From NCBI GenBank assembly GCA_016710625.1, contig JADJVK010000011.1, positions 62,001 to 126,000 on the forward strand: DNA of 64,000 bases, in the 5' to 3' direction. Of this stretch, positions 40,799 to 50,423 are shown in pieces (positions within the stretch are counted from its first letter, which is position 1; each line of letters opens with the position of its first letter). The DNA comes from Saprospiraceae bacterium (GTDB lineage: Bacteria > Bacteroidota > Bacteroidia > Chitinophagales > Saprospiraceae). The notes beneath the pieces were generated by a model that saw only the letters and a list, made by a program, of their open reading frames with translations, was not told the origin of the DNA and did no database searches. A program made the translations under genes and the position numbers.

Positions 40799-41241
40799 AC
40801 TTTAAAAGCCATTTCTACTGTGTTTCCATTGTTATCGAATCGAATGCCGTCGGATAATTGTTTCATCAAAAATACGCCTCTGCCGCCGATTGTAAACAAG
40901 TTTTCTGGTGCTGTCGGATCTGGTAATCTTTCGTGATCGAAACCTGGTCCCTCATCTTTGATTTCAAAACATAATGAAGCGTTATCTTTTTTCACTACAA
41001 TTTGAACTTTCTTAGATTGATCATTCCCGTTTCCGTGAATGATTGCGTTGTTAACAGCTTCTGTAAGGCTTATTAAAATGTTACCATACACATCAGGAGC
41101 AATCCTGAATCTTTCCGAAATTTGGTGCATTAATAATTCAACTCGTTCAATATTTGAAGGACAAGATGAAATACTTAACATCATAACTTCTCTAGCAGTG
41201 GCAACATTTGCACCTCCAGGAACTGGATTTCTTAGATGCAT
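40795..41241 (-). CDS. RsbW-like anti-sigma/serine kinase-type ATPase
   Basis: Up to 148 residues. GHKL ATP-binding fold: N box in LTEAVNNAIIHGN, G1 in IKDEGPGFD, G2 in FTIGGRGVFLMKQL. The domain is like RsbW/SpoIIAB regulators that bind sigma factors and phosphorylate anti-anti-sigma partners. The true start may be internal, at the ATG pair near 41181-41184, because the first 20 residues do not resemble the family. It is coupled by overlap to ybeY; no partner STAS gene lies nearby. Confidence 0.85.
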   Translation of the reverse strand: MHLRNPVPGGANVATAREVMMLSISSCPSNIERVELLMHQISERFRIAPDVYGNILISLTEAVNNAIIHGNGNDQSKKVQIVVKKDNASLCFEIKDEGPGFDHERLPDPTAPENLFTIGGRGVFLMKQLSDGIRFDNNGNTVEMAFKV

Positions 41242-41341
41242 AGTCGTGATTTTGATTCTCAGTTAGCTAATATTCTTACTCTCAGTGTTTTCTACATTCT
41301 TTGCATAGCCTTTGCCAAACAAGTATGCAATCTAAGGGTAT

Positions 41342-44300
41342 TTATCCTTTTTTCAAAGTTTTTACATATTCTTCTACCAAATTTTTATAAAAAGGTTTCA
41401 AATTTGGTGAAACGGTTTTATATAATTCTATCTCTGCTTCTCTCTTTTTAAGATATTCTTGTAATGAAGGCGGCATTTTTCGTTCATAATCCTTTGCTGT
41501 CTCGCCTTTTCTCTTTTCATCATATTCTCTTTCTCTCTCTGCTCTCTCCGATTCTAATAATTTCACTTGAATATCATCTACTCTTTTGATGGTTTCGTTG
41601 GTTAGTCTTTTATTCACCAAATCAGTTTCTACCTTATCCATTCCATCAATTATATCTTGCAATTCTTTTGAGCCTTTTCCTTTTTGTTGATTTTCTTTTT
41701 GCAGTTCTCTAAGAGCTTTTCTCATTGCTGCTTGTCGTGCAGCCATTTCAGCAAAAGATTTTGCATCCTGTCCACCCATTCCTGGTTGACCTCCCTTTTG
41801 GCCTTCTTTCATTTTTTTCATGTCTTCTCCTAATTTCTTTTGGCCTTCCGACATGACATCTTTTGGTTTTCCTCCTTTTCCTGGTTTTGGGTTTTTACCA
41901 CCAGGCTTATTACAAGACTGGTTTCCTGGCATTGATTCTCCCATTTGCTTTTGCATCTCTTCCATTGACTCACTCAACATCAAGGCTAAATCATTAGCAT
42001 TTTTCATTACTTTTTGTTGATGAGAACTAGCTGGTTCTTGCACCACCCTCAATTGATTGTTGGCAGGTGACATGACATCTTCCAATTTTTCAATGCTTTC
42101 ATTCATGTTGGCATTTATCTCCATAACCTTCTCAGTAACAAAAGCTTCTATTTGATAAACTCTCTTGCTGAGAGCTTGCAAACTATCTTGTATCAGCATA
42201 AAATTATCCTTCAATTTATGTTGTTGCTGAATTAAAGACACAAAGGTTGGGGTTGCAATTGCTGTTTTAGAAAAATTATTCATCAATTTTTCTTGGTCAA
42301 AAGATAGATTGACAATGTTTTCTAACAGCTGTCTCATGGCTTTCATATCCTCTTCCATCTGATCCATTTCTGCACTTTCTTGGTCAGATTTCATTTTATT
42401 AGCCATGTTTTTCATCTTACTTGCAGCCTTTTTCTGAGACTTGGAAGCTTTGCTGTTTTGCTTTTGATCTAATTGATCTTTACTTTCTTCCATATCTTTC
42501 TCAATCTCTTTCTCTTGCTCCTTATCTGTTCCAGGATCTTTAGGCTTTTCTAATTCCTTACTTTTCTTCTCGATATCTCTCATTTTCTCTTGAAGCTGAT
42601 TAAATTCTTTCTTTATCTCATTTTGATCCTTTTTCAATTCTTCTTGAGATTTTTGATTATTCTCCGAATCTTTGCTGAGTTGCTCCTCTTTTTTTGCTAG
42701 CTCCTCTAATTTTTCTATCGCCTCATCTTTCTTTTGCTCCAATTCCAATTTCTTGAACAGTTCTTTCATTCTGTCCATTTCCATTTTCTGCTCCTCGTTT
42801 TTTTGTTCGAACTTTTCTAGTTTTTCAAGAGCTTGGTCTTTATCCATTTTTTGCATCAACTCTTCAATCTGCTGCATCAGCTTTTTCATTTCTTCGTCCT
42901 GAAGTTGGTCGAAGATTTTTTCCATATTCTCTTGTTTATCCTGCTTCTTTTCATCTTGATTTTGAGTCTCATTTTTCTTATTTTCCTCAAAATTCTTTTT
43001 GGCTTCTTCTATCTGTTTATCCAGTTCTTTTTGTCGATTTAATAATTTTTCTAGATCCTTTTTGGTTTGCCAATCTGGTTCTTTTTGTTGCAATAACTTT
43101 TCACGTATCTTTTTCAAATCCTCCTGAATCTTTTTAGATTCTTTCATAGCAGATTCTAAATCTTTTTTGATTTCGTCATTATTTTTAGCAGCTTGTTGCT
43201 GTAATTCTTCTTTTGTAGGCATCTTGAAAGTCATGGAATTCGTCTTGGATGGTTTTCCACCATGAACTGCATCATTATCTACCACTTCAAAATAATAACT
43301 TACTTCGTCGCCCTGAGCTAAATTTAACAAATTGACATCAAAAGTATATTTATATTGACCTTGCTTGCCTGTTGGCAATTGTAATTTTAAAGAATTTTTT
43401 GAAGTTTCTTTTCCTGAAGAACCTTTAATTGAGTAATTAAATGATAGATTTCTAAACCCATAATCATCAGAAATATCCCCAGCAAAAAAGATAACTTTAT
43501 TATTAGTACTATCTATAAAAGGTTGTACTGAAATGGAAGGATACATGTCTGGAATAACAGTAATAGAATATCCAATTGAATCTCCATTTGGCAAGTGAGC
43601 ATTTGAGATAAATACTTTATATCTTTCATCGCTCATTGCTTTGCGGTTAAATGAAAAATAATTTTCACCTACCCTTTTTGCTTGATCAAACTGCCCATTT
43701 TCACCGAACTTAACTTTCAGATTATCTGTATGTTGTGCATCAAAATCCCATTTTATATTTGTACCAGCTGGCACCACTATATCTCCTACATTATTGAGCG
43801 ATTCATCCTTTCTTTCAGTATAATCAGGATAATCCAAATGTAATTGAAAACCAGCAATATTTGGTTTTGCTAAAACATCTAATTGATACCCTTCAGACCG
43901 AAAACCACCTGCATATAATTGAAAATCAGTAGTTTTCTGAACATTTGCAAATTTATAGGTAAAGAGATTTGGTTGCTCTTTTGTCAATCTATATTGTACA
44001 TTATCAATGTTCACAAATACTTCATTTGGCAACACCTCACCATCTATTTTCACTTTCAAGTCATAATCTTCAAATTGAACTACTTTCAAATTTTCTTTAT
44101 TGACTACAAACTTAAAAGGTGCTTCTTTCTCATATATTTTATTATTATTTATCAACCTTTTAGAACCTTCTTTGATAATACTTGGTGCAGCAAAAAGTAT
44201 GATTAACAACAATAATAATGGGGGCAAAGCATATTTTATATATTTTTTATTACTGGCAAAATCTATAGCAGCCTTAAAAGGAACAGGCTTTAATTGTTCT

Positions 44301-44710
44301 GATTTTTGGTTGATACTTGCATTGATTAAGTCTGCTTGATAAGAGCTAAATGATTGTTGCTTTAATTGAAGAATATTAATCAATTTGTCTTTTACATCCA
44401 CAAAGTGATCCCCAATTATTTTTGCAGCTTGTTCGTGACTAATCACTTTTCCGAGGCGGTAATAATGTATGATAGGCAAAATAATCCATGTAAACAGAGA
44501 ATACAATGATAAGCCAATAAAGCTGTAAAACAACAGCTTACGAAGGGTGGTGCCTAAATATAAGTAATATTCTAAAACGTTGAAAAATACAAACGCCCCT
44601 AGAACCACTCCGACAGTATATAAAGAGCCTCTGATTAATTGATTGACGTAATATTTACGAATAAATTGATCGAGACGTTCTATTAATAGTTGATAATTAT
44701 CTTTAAACAT
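41342..44710 (-). CDS. DUF4175 family large membrane protein
   Basis: 1122 residues. Three N-terminal membrane helices (about 20-45, 55-80, 155-180), then beta-rich Ig-like domains to about residue 510, a long charged coiled coil (about 520-790, rich in Glu/Lys/Gln), a Met/Glu-rich section, a Gly/Pro/Lys linker (GGKNPKPGKGGKPK) and a helical C terminus. This matches DUF4175, which in Bacteroidota is often near MoxR/BatA-type genes; none is seen here. Function unknown; probably periplasmic-facing. Confidence 0.85.
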   Translation of the reverse strand: MFKDNYQLLIERLDQFIRKYYVNQLIRGSLYTVGVVLGAFVFFNVLEYYLYLGTTLRKLLFYSFIGLSLYSLFTWIILPIIHYYRLGKVISHEQAAKIIGDHFVDVKDKLINILQLKQQSFSSYQADLINASINQKSEQLKPVPFKAAIDFASNKKYIKYALPPLLLLLIILFAAPSIIKEGSKRLINNNKIYEKEAPFKFVVNKENLKVVQFEDYDLKVKIDGEVLPNEVFVNIDNVQYRLTKEQPNLFTYKFANVQKTTDFQLYAGGFRSEGYQLDVLAKPNIAGFQLHLDYPDYTERKDESLNNVGDIVVPAGTNIKWDFDAQHTDNLKVKFGENGQFDQAKRVGENYFSFNRKAMSDERYKVFISNAHLPNGDSIGYSITVIPDMYPSISVQPFIDSTNNKVIFFAGDISDDYGFRNLSFNYSIKGSSGKETSKNSLKLQLPTGKQGQYKYTFDVNLLNLAQGDEVSYYFEVVDNDAVHGGKPSKTNSMTFKMPTKEELQQQAAKNNDEIKKDLESAMKESKKIQEDLKKIREKLLQQKEPDWQTKKDLEKLLNRQKELDKQIEEAKKNFEENKKNETQNQDEKKQDKQENMEKIFDQLQDEEMKKLMQQIEELMQKMDKDQALEKLEKFEQKNEEQKMEMDRMKELFKKLELEQKKDEAIEKLEELAKKEEQLSKDSENNQKSQEELKKDQNEIKKEFNQLQEKMRDIEKKSKELEKPKDPGTDKEQEKEIEKDMEESKDQLDQKQNSKASKSQKKAASKMKNMANKMKSDQESAEMDQMEEDMKAMRQLLENIVNLSFDQEKLMNNFSKTAIATPTFVSLIQQQHKLKDNFMLIQDSLQALSKRVYQIEAFVTEKVMEINANMNESIEKLEDVMSPANNQLRVVQEPASSHQQKVMKNANDLALMLSESMEEMQKQMGESMPGNQSCNKPGGKNPKPGKGGKPKDVMSEGQKKLGEDMKKMKEGQKGGQPGMGGQDAKSFAEMAARQAAMRKALRELQKENQQKGKGSKELQDIIDGMDKVETDLVNKRLTNETIKRVDDIQVKLLESERAEREREYDEKRKGETAKDYERKMPPSLQEYLKKREAEIELYKTVSPNLKPFYKNLVEEYVKTLKKG

Positions 44711-44918
44711 GCTATTTATGAATTAAACAAAGGGTATTACTTGTTTAAAGTTGGGTTTCGTATTGGCTTAATTAACGCAAAAAGCTCTGTTTTGTTGTAA
44801 TACACAAACTTCGAGGAAAAGAAAATACAAAACAAGTGCTTTAGTCGATAATTCAAATAAATTTTATTTAAAGAATAAGTTTAATTTTAAAAAAATTTGA
44901 CAAAAAGACTTTATTCCA

Positions 44919-47405
44919 CTATTTGCCTCCTGCAATCATGTTCGCAAAAATTCTGTAGGCACCAGAAACTCCAGCTGGAAGCTGCCGAAACCAAGCATAA
45001 GCGGAGAAAATATATTTTCCTTTACCATAATTTCCAATCAACATTCCACCATCCTTTGGTGTCTCATTTGGATCATTGCAAGCAATAATTGTCTCCAATT
45101 TTTGATTGTCCCACTGATTTGCAAAATATAAACCCCGTTCTTGAATCCATCCTTCAAAATCCTTTTGTGTGATTTTATTTGGTGTATTCAATACCCAGTG
45201 ATCTGGTTTTAAGATTGTAATTGCGGCATTTTCTTTTGTAACTCTATCTCTAGATAATTTCATCGAGAAAGGAGCTACATCATTAAGATAAAGGTCGCTA
45301 TTATTGTTATATTGGACAATCAAAGTTCCACCATTATTTACATAATCGTAAAGGACTGGCTGATGAAATTTCATTTTTTCATTTGTATTATATACTCTAA
45401 TTCCAGTAATTATCGCATCAAATTGTTTCAAATTTTCTTTTGTTATATCATTGTCATTCAATAATTTAACTTCAAATCCAAGTTGTCTTAAAGATGCTGG
45501 AATTTCGTCACCAGCTCCCATGATATATCCAATATTTTTCCCCTTTGTAATAATATTCAATTTAGTAAACTTAGCCTTGTTGGGTCTCATTACTGTTTGT
45601 ATAGGAATATGGTCATAATTGATATATTGTACTTCTTTATCATATGTTTGTCCTCCAATTGTTGCAACAGCATGTACCCAATCTTCCGCTGCCGAATTAT
45701 TGCTTTTCACTTCGAATTGGTAAATCTTTTCTTCTTCTTTTGAGTCAAGGTTAAAATCTAAGCTATTGGGTGTTGAAATCCATCCATAAGGCAATTGTAA
45801 TGCTAATTTCCCCTGAATTTTATCTTTTCCAGCTCTTAATTTCAGGCGTACAGTTTTTGAGTTATTATCAGGAAAAACATATGATTTTTCAGTAAAATTG
45901 ACAAAAACAGGAGGTGTGATTTCAAATGGCCGAAACAACTCCCCTTTTACATTATCTTCCCATTTATAATTAATATCAATGGTATAATCAATAATATTAC
46001 CATTCACACTAATTAAGAAAGTAGCTTTACTAGCTCTAATATTTTCCGCTAACCCTCTCATTGTCTGATCTTTAACAGTGTACATATTGGGAGTACCAGC
46101 ATCTTGCAACCAATAATGACCAGTAAGCTCAGCATTTTCAGGGATTTTTATTTTTGTTTTAAATTTAAAAGGAGTATTGAATTTTGGAGAAAAATTAATC
46201 GTCGTATCTCTACCACTACCCATAAAAATGATAGATTGCACCGAAATTGGCTGTTCTGAACGATTGGTAACTTCCAAATTTACTGAAACTGAGTCGCCTG
46301 GAGTGGCAGCATACGTATTTGCAGAGGCTTCCAAATACAATCCCAAACATTGTTTGATGACTTCCTTTATATCTTTCAGCTTATTGTTTCTCCAATTACC
46401 ATTGGGCAAAGCTTCTATCATTGATTTTGCTTTCAATAATTGAGGGATAATATTAGATGGGTTTTCAAATTTAAAATTGTTTATAGCATCGTTTATCACA
46501 GCCTCTATTGGCTTACCTCCTTCTACTCTACTCCAAGTAGTGTTGATACCTTCAAATAAATCACCACCTTTCATATCACCTTTTAAAGGTTGAAAATATT
46601 CCATATAAGTGCCTCTTTCACTTAATGTTCCCATTCCTTGGCATCTGTGTTGGCTTCTACTTTCTGCCGCTATTTCTCTATTAGACAACCCTTTAGATGG
46701 ATAATAAACCCCAATATCCAATGAAGACCAAGCAGATTTATCAACTTTTGCAAAAGCTTCTTGGCTTCCATACCACCACCATGATGCATTTTGATACAGC
46801 TTTTTGGGTTGCCAAGTAGAAACATAATTTAATTGCTCAGGAAATTTAGAATTATCATTTACAATATCAAAAGCTTCTAGAGAAAGTATTGCAGAGGCAG
46901 TGTGGTGACCATGATTGGGACGATCAGTAGTATTCGTAAATCTATTAATTATTACATCAGGTTGGTATTGTCGAATTGCCCAAACCAGGTCTGAAAGCAC
47001 TTCTTTTTTGTCCCAAAGCTCCAAAGTTTCGTCTGGTGTTTTGGAATATCCAAAATCATTTGCTCTTGAAAATGACTGTAATCCACCATCCAATCTTCTG
47101 GCTGCCAATAATTCCTGTGTTCTAATGACTCCTAACAAATCTTGAGTTTCAGATCCAATTAAATTTTGTCCACCATCCCCTCTAGTCAAGGAAATATATC
47201 GGGTATCATAATGTCTTTGATTTGCCAAATAGGTGATTAAATGAGTATTCTCATCATCAGGATGGGCTGCAACATACATAACAGACCCCAAAACATTTAA
47301 TTTTTTTATCGCTTCAAAAATTTCACTAGATTGAAGTTGTTTTGGTTTTTGGGCAAAAATTGAAATTGATAAAAAAAAGAAACTTATTAATATTGAAAAC
47401 CTCAT
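44919..47405 (-). CDS. Exported PIG-L (LmbE) family deacetylase, multidomain
   Basis: 828 residues with signal peptide. The N-terminal PIG-L domain carries AAHPDDE and a later HGHHTAS, which supply the zinc ligands and catalytic Asp. Middle region about 380-590 is beta-rich with NEW3/Ig-like character. The C-terminal part (GYIMGAGDEIPASLRQLGF, DAIITGIRVYNT, GGTLIVQYN, GKGKYIFSAYAWFRQLPAG) is a glutamine-amidotransferase-like domain. It probably deacetylates an N-acetylated glycan outside the cytoplasm. Single gene, divergent from the Rpn-type gene. Confidence 0.88.
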   Translation of the reverse strand: MRFSILISFFFLSISIFAQKPKQLQSSEIFEAIKKLNVLGSVMYVAAHPDDENTHLITYLANQRHYDTRYISLTRGDGGQNLIGSETQDLLGVIRTQELLAARRLDGGLQSFSRANDFGYSKTPDETLELWDKKEVLSDLVWAIRQYQPDVIINRFTNTTDRPNHGHHTASAILSLEAFDIVNDNSKFPEQLNYVSTWQPKKLYQNASWWWYGSQEAFAKVDKSAWSSLDIGVYYPSKGLSNREIAAESRSQHRCQGMGTLSERGTYMEYFQPLKGDMKGGDLFEGINTTWSRVEGGKPIEAVINDAINNFKFENPSNIIPQLLKAKSMIEALPNGNWRNNKLKDIKEVIKQCLGLYLEASANTYAATPGDSVSVNLEVTNRSEQPISVQSIIFMGSGRDTTINFSPKFNTPFKFKTKIKIPENAELTGHYWLQDAGTPNMYTVKDQTMRGLAENIRASKATFLISVNGNIIDYTIDINYKWEDNVKGELFRPFEITPPVFVNFTEKSYVFPDNNSKTVRLKLRAGKDKIQGKLALQLPYGWISTPNSLDFNLDSKEEEKIYQFEVKSNNSAAEDWVHAVATIGGQTYDKEVQYINYDHIPIQTVMRPNKAKFTKLNIITKGKNIGYIMGAGDEIPASLRQLGFEVKLLNDNDITKENLKQFDAIITGIRVYNTNEKMKFHQPVLYDYVNNGGTLIVQYNNNSDLYLNDVAPFSMKLSRDRVTKENAAITILKPDHWVLNTPNKITQKDFEGWIQERGLYFANQWDNQKLETIIACNDPNETPKDGGMLIGNYGKGKYIFSAYAWFRQLPAGVSGAYRIFANMIAGGK

Positions 47406-47463
47406 ATATCTTACTTTCTAAATTAAAGAATAATTAGTTGAACAAAAATAGATTAATTTAGAT

Positions 47464-47493
47464 TTGAAATAATTAAAAAATGATTTATTTTTG
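47464..47493 (+). promoter_or_regulatory. Promoter of the Rpn-type gene, possibly leaderless
   Basis: TTG (47464-47466), 19 nt spacer, TATTTTTG (47486-47493). The element ends 3 nt before the ATG at 47497, so transcription would begin at or next to the start codon. Confidence 0.6.
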
Positions 47494-47496
47494 AAA

Positions 47497-48336
47497 ATGA
47501 ATCATCCAGAAAAAGAAGGCAATCTATACGATAAGATTTTTAAGGAAAATGCAGAAAGTATTTTCTTACCTTTAATTGAGCAATCAATGGGTATAAAAAT
47601 CAGTAGTTATAAAATATTAAAAGATAAACTTCAAACGACGATAGAAAGAGAAATGGATTTCTTTTATGAAATTCATTCGGACAAAAATGATAGGTTTTTG
47701 TTACACCTTGAATTTCAGACCAAAAATGATAAAGACATGATTTATAGGATGGCTGAATATCATGGCATTGCATTTAGAAAAAGAAAATTGCCCATAAAAC
47801 ATTTTGTAATAAACCTTGGAACTGAATATTTCAATCAAAAAAACTATTTAGATAAAAATGAACTATTTGAAGGATTTGTTATAATTAATATTTTTTCACT
47901 AAATACAGAACAATTATTAAATTCACAAATTCCGGAAGTAGTATTATTAGCTGTGCTTAGTAATTATCCGAAGGAACAAAGTGAACGAATATTGCGTTTG
48001 TTAATTGAGCGACTAAAGCAAATAGCAAAATCAGAACATGATTTTTCAAAATATCTGAATCAACTATTAATTTTATCTAGACTAAGAAAAGTAGAAGATT
48101 TAACTATAAAAATAAATAATGATATGCCAATCACAATAGAAGTTGAAAAAGATTTCCTGTATAAACAAGGGATTGAGAAAGGAATCGAAAAAGGTATTGA
48201 GCAGGGAATTGAAAAGGGAATTCATAATAGTATTAAAAATTTAATCAAAAATTCCAAATTCGATAATGAAACTATAGCTAATTTATTGTCGGTAGATGTT
48301 TCAATTGTACAATTAGTCAGAAGTAAAGTTAAATAA
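47497..48336 (+). CDS. Rpn/YhgA-like family PD-(D/E)XK nuclease
   Basis: 279 residues. N-terminal nuclease core: NLYDKIFKENAESIF, REMDFFYEI (Asp), FLLHLEFQTKND (the E-x-Q pattern), RMAEYHGI. The C terminus contains the GIEKGIEKGIEQGIEKGI repeat, typical of this family, then a short helix domain. Members include RpnA-like recombination-promoting nucleases and relatives annotated as putative transposases. No terminal repeats flank it, so I treat it as a cellular gene. ATG 47497 is chosen over TTG 47491. Confidence 0.85.
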   Translation: MNHPEKEGNLYDKIFKENAESIFLPLIEQSMGIKISSYKILKDKLQTTIEREMDFFYEIHSDKNDRFLLHLEFQTKNDKDMIYRMAEYHGIAFRKRKLPIKHFVINLGTEYFNQKNYLDKNELFEGFVIINIFSLNTEQLLNSQIPEVVLLAVLSNYPKEQSERILRLLIERLKQIAKSEHDFSKYLNQLLILSRLRKVEDLTIKINNDMPITIEVEKDFLYKQGIEKGIEKGIEQGIEKGIHNSIKNLIKNSKFDNETIANLLSVDVSIVQLVRSKVK

Positions 48337-48636
48337 TTAAACTTTCTCTAGAACTTGTTGTAATTGATAAACCGTAGGAACGCCAGATTCTCTCCAAACT
48401 TGTTGCCCATTTTTAAATAAAATCAGCGTCGGGACACTTTGAATATTATACTTTTGGCTAATTGACTCGTTTTTATCAATATCAATTTTGTAAATTTTTA
48501 CTTTATCCCCAACTTTATTTTTAAAATCTTCCAAAATTGGCTTCATCATTTTGCATGGACCACACCATTCTGCAAAAAAATCTATTAAAACAGGGGTATC
48601 GCTATTTATTAAATCTGAAAAACCTTGTTTAGCCAT
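48337..48636 (-). CDS. trxA: Thioredoxin
   Basis: 99 residues with active site WCGPCK, DFFAEWCGPC and the cis-Pro loop (SVPTLILFKNG). Cytosolic disulfide reductant. It is the last gene of a three-gene unit with a small membrane protein and an HMA domain protein; the gap to the former is 9 nt. Confidence 0.95.
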   Translation of the reverse strand: MAKQGFSDLINSDTPVLIDFFAEWCGPCKMMKPILEDFKNKVGDKVKIYKIDIDKNESISQKYNIQSVPTLILFKNGQQVWRESGVPTVYQLQQVLEKV

Positions 48637-48645
48637 ATAAAATTA

Positions 48646-48822
48646 TTATCTATTACAACTTCCGTTGCTACAAGTATTGAACAATGATTGAAATATCAAC
48701 AGTCCACCCAAAAATGATAGTAAATGCTCTTTTTGGACTATCGATAATACAATTATGGAAACTCCAATTATCATTTTCAATATTCTCTGAATATTCCAAC
48801 CTGTAAAAATTAATTCTTTCAT
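48646..48822 (-). CDS. 58-residue membrane protein (DUF2892/YgaP-tail-like)
   Basis: Encodes 58 residues: MKELIFTGWNIQRILKM, two hydrophobic helices separated by QKEHLLSF, and a C terminus with CSNGSC. The layout (N-terminal WN-x-x-R segment, two helices) resembles DUF2892 proteins, found alone or as the tail of YgaP rhodaneses. The Cys-x-x-x-x-Cys end could bind metal or form a disulfide. The ATG starts 1 nt after the HMA stop (TAATATG), and trxA follows 9 nt later, so it is very likely translated. Confidence 0.75.
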   Translation of the reverse strand: MKELIFTGWNIQRILKMIIGVSIIVLSIVQKEHLLSFLGGLLIFQSLFNTCSNGSCNR

Positions 48823-48823
48823 A

Positions 48824-49093
48824 TTAGTTCATTCTACCGATCATACAACTTACATAACTTTTTGCCTGAGTCAATAAGCCATTTTCTTCAGTTGCTTCAG
48901 GGTAACCCAAAGATTTCAATTTTTCAACTATTTCCAACTTAGATGCTGGTTCCGAAAAATTTACAGATACTGTCATCTCATCATTATCCACCACAACATC
49001 ACTTACTCCTTCTAAACTTGAGATTGACTTTTTAATTGTGTTTGCACATCCATTACATTTTAGATTTGCAACATTTATTATTTCAGTTATCAT
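48824..49093 (-). CDS. Heavy-metal-associated (HMA) domain protein
   Basis: 89 residues from the ATG at 49093, which places the HMA fold correctly: metal site LKCNGCANT, then SSLEGVSDVVVDNDEMTVSV and SKLEIVEKLKSLGYPEA. A C-terminal tail adds one further Cys (SYVSCMIGRMN). A cytosolic copper-type carrier. The longer frame to 49156 only adds a hydrophobic, low-quality stretch. First gene of the HMA-58 residue-trxA unit. Confidence 0.88.
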   Translation of the reverse strand: MITEIINVANLKCNGCANTIKKSISSLEGVSDVVVDNDEMTVSVNFSEPASKLEIVEKLKSLGYPEATEENGLLTQAKSYVSCMIGRMN

Positions 49094-49228
49094 ATTTTTA
49101 TTGATAATTATTGATAAAACAATATTTATAGTGTTTTTAACAATTTTTATTGCCACAAAGTTACCTATTTTATCAAATAAATTTACTTTTGAATTATTAT
49201 CTGCTTTTTAATTATTGAAAAAAATATT

Positions 49229-49603
49229 ATGAGAATTTTTATTAAATATTTAGTCATACTGATTGTTTTCGCTTCTTGTAAACATGAAACGAACAATTCA
49301 CAAAAAAAGAAAGAAATAGACTTTGATGCAGTTTCAAATGCAGTTTGTAATTGTTATGTTAATTCGGGATTGAATAGTTTAAATGAAGAGCTATCCGCTT
49401 TGCAAGAAAAAGACGCTCCAAGAGAAGATATGAAAAAATTGACTGAAAAGGCAGAAGTATTATATACAAAAATGAAATCTTGTATTGACTCTGTGGAATC
49501 TAAATATGGAAAAATAGATTCAGACGAAAATAAACAAAAAGCAGAAAATGCTTTAAAGAAAAATTGCCCACAATTGGCACCATTTTATGATGACATAAAA
49601 TAG
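49229..49603 (+). CDS. Lipoprotein of unknown function
   Basis: 124 residues. Lipoprotein signal with lipobox VFASC. The mature part has four cysteines (CNCYV, KSCID, KNCPQL) and is helical and charged. No family recognised. It ends 4 nt before the cyclase-family gene, so they may be co-transcribed. Confidence 0.7.
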   Translation: MRIFIKYLVILIVFASCKHETNNSQKKKEIDFDAVSNAVCNCYVNSGLNSLNEELSALQEKDAPREDMKKLTEKAEVLYTKMKSCIDSVESKYGKIDSDENKQKAENALKKNCPQLAPFYDDIK

Positions 49604-49607
49604 AGCT

Positions 49608-50366
49608 ATGATTATTCAATTGACTCATAATCAGAATACTTACGAAGTAGATTTATCAAAACCAATCGATATTTCGATACCATTGATTGAAGATGAAAAC
49701 CAAGTGAATTGTTTTTATGCACCTTTCTTTGAAACTGCACCTGTCAGAATGGGTGATTTTGTAGGTTCAACAGCTGAAGGAGGTGCTGTCAATTTTCTGA
49801 ATGTTCGTATTAACCCACATGGTAATGGAACACATACTGAATGTGTCGGCCATATTGCAAAAGAGCATTATAGTATCAATAAATGTTTGAAAAATTATCA
49901 TAAAATCGCTAAATTGCACACCGTTATTCCGACCATTTTAGAAAATGGGGATAGAGTAATTTTAAAAAATCAACTGGAGCATTTATTAGAAAAAAATGAG
50001 GTAGAAGCAATTATTATTAGAACAATTCCAAATCATTTAGAGAAACAAAATAATAAATATTCTGGTACAAATCCAACGTTTGTACATCATGAAGCTATCC
50101 AATATCTTGTTTCGATGGGCATCCAACATTTGTTGATTGATTTACCATCGGTAGATAGAGAAGAAGATGGTGGAAAATTGTTGGCTCACAAAGCTTTTTG
50201 GCAATATCCAGAAAACACTAGAGAAAATTGTACGATAACGGAATTGATTTATGTGGATGATAAGATTAAAGATGGAATTTATTTTTTGAATCTACAGATT
50301 GCTAGCTTTGAAATAGATGTGAGTCCGAGTAAACCAATCCTTTATCAACTACATCCTAAAAATTGA
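49608..50366 (+). CDS. Cyclase family protein (kynurenine formamidase-like)
   Basis: 252 residues. The metal-binding motif reads HGNGTHTECVGHI, a variant of H-x-G-T-H-x-D-x-P-x-H with Glu-Cys-Val in place of Asp-x-Pro, as in some members. A second conserved region is PTFVHHEAIQYLVSMGIQHLLIDLPSVDRE. Relatives hydrolyse N-formylkynurenine or act on cyclic amides; the substrate here is unknown. Confidence 0.85.
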   Translation: MIIQLTHNQNTYEVDLSKPIDISIPLIEDENQVNCFYAPFFETAPVRMGDFVGSTAEGGAVNFLNVRINPHGNGTHTECVGHIAKEHYSINKCLKNYHKIAKLHTVIPTILENGDRVILKNQLEHLLEKNEVEAIIIRTIPNHLEKQNNKYSGTNPTFVHHEAIQYLVSMGIQHLLIDLPSVDREEDGGKLLAHKAFWQYPENTRENCTITELIYVDDKIKDGIYFLNLQIASFEIDVSPSKPILYQLHPKN

Positions 50367-50423
50367 TTTTTTTGAACCAACTAATTGGCACGAAAATTCG
50401 TTTAATAATATAAAAAAATAAAA

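Noticed and set aside
41342..44710. Plus-strand frames within the DUF4175 gene (for example 42672-42902)
   Set aside because: Ser/Phe-rich shadows of the Glu/Lys-rich coiled coil on the minus strand.
48169..48225. The repeated GIEKG-coding stretch as a DNA tandem repeat or CRISPR-like array
   Set aside because: It is in frame within the Rpn-type gene and is a normal helical repeat of that family; no CRISPR array was seen anywhere in the window.
47497..48336. Reading the Rpn-type gene as an insertion-sequence transposase
   Set aside because: No terminal inverted repeats or target duplication seen; this family is commonly a stand-alone cellular nuclease.
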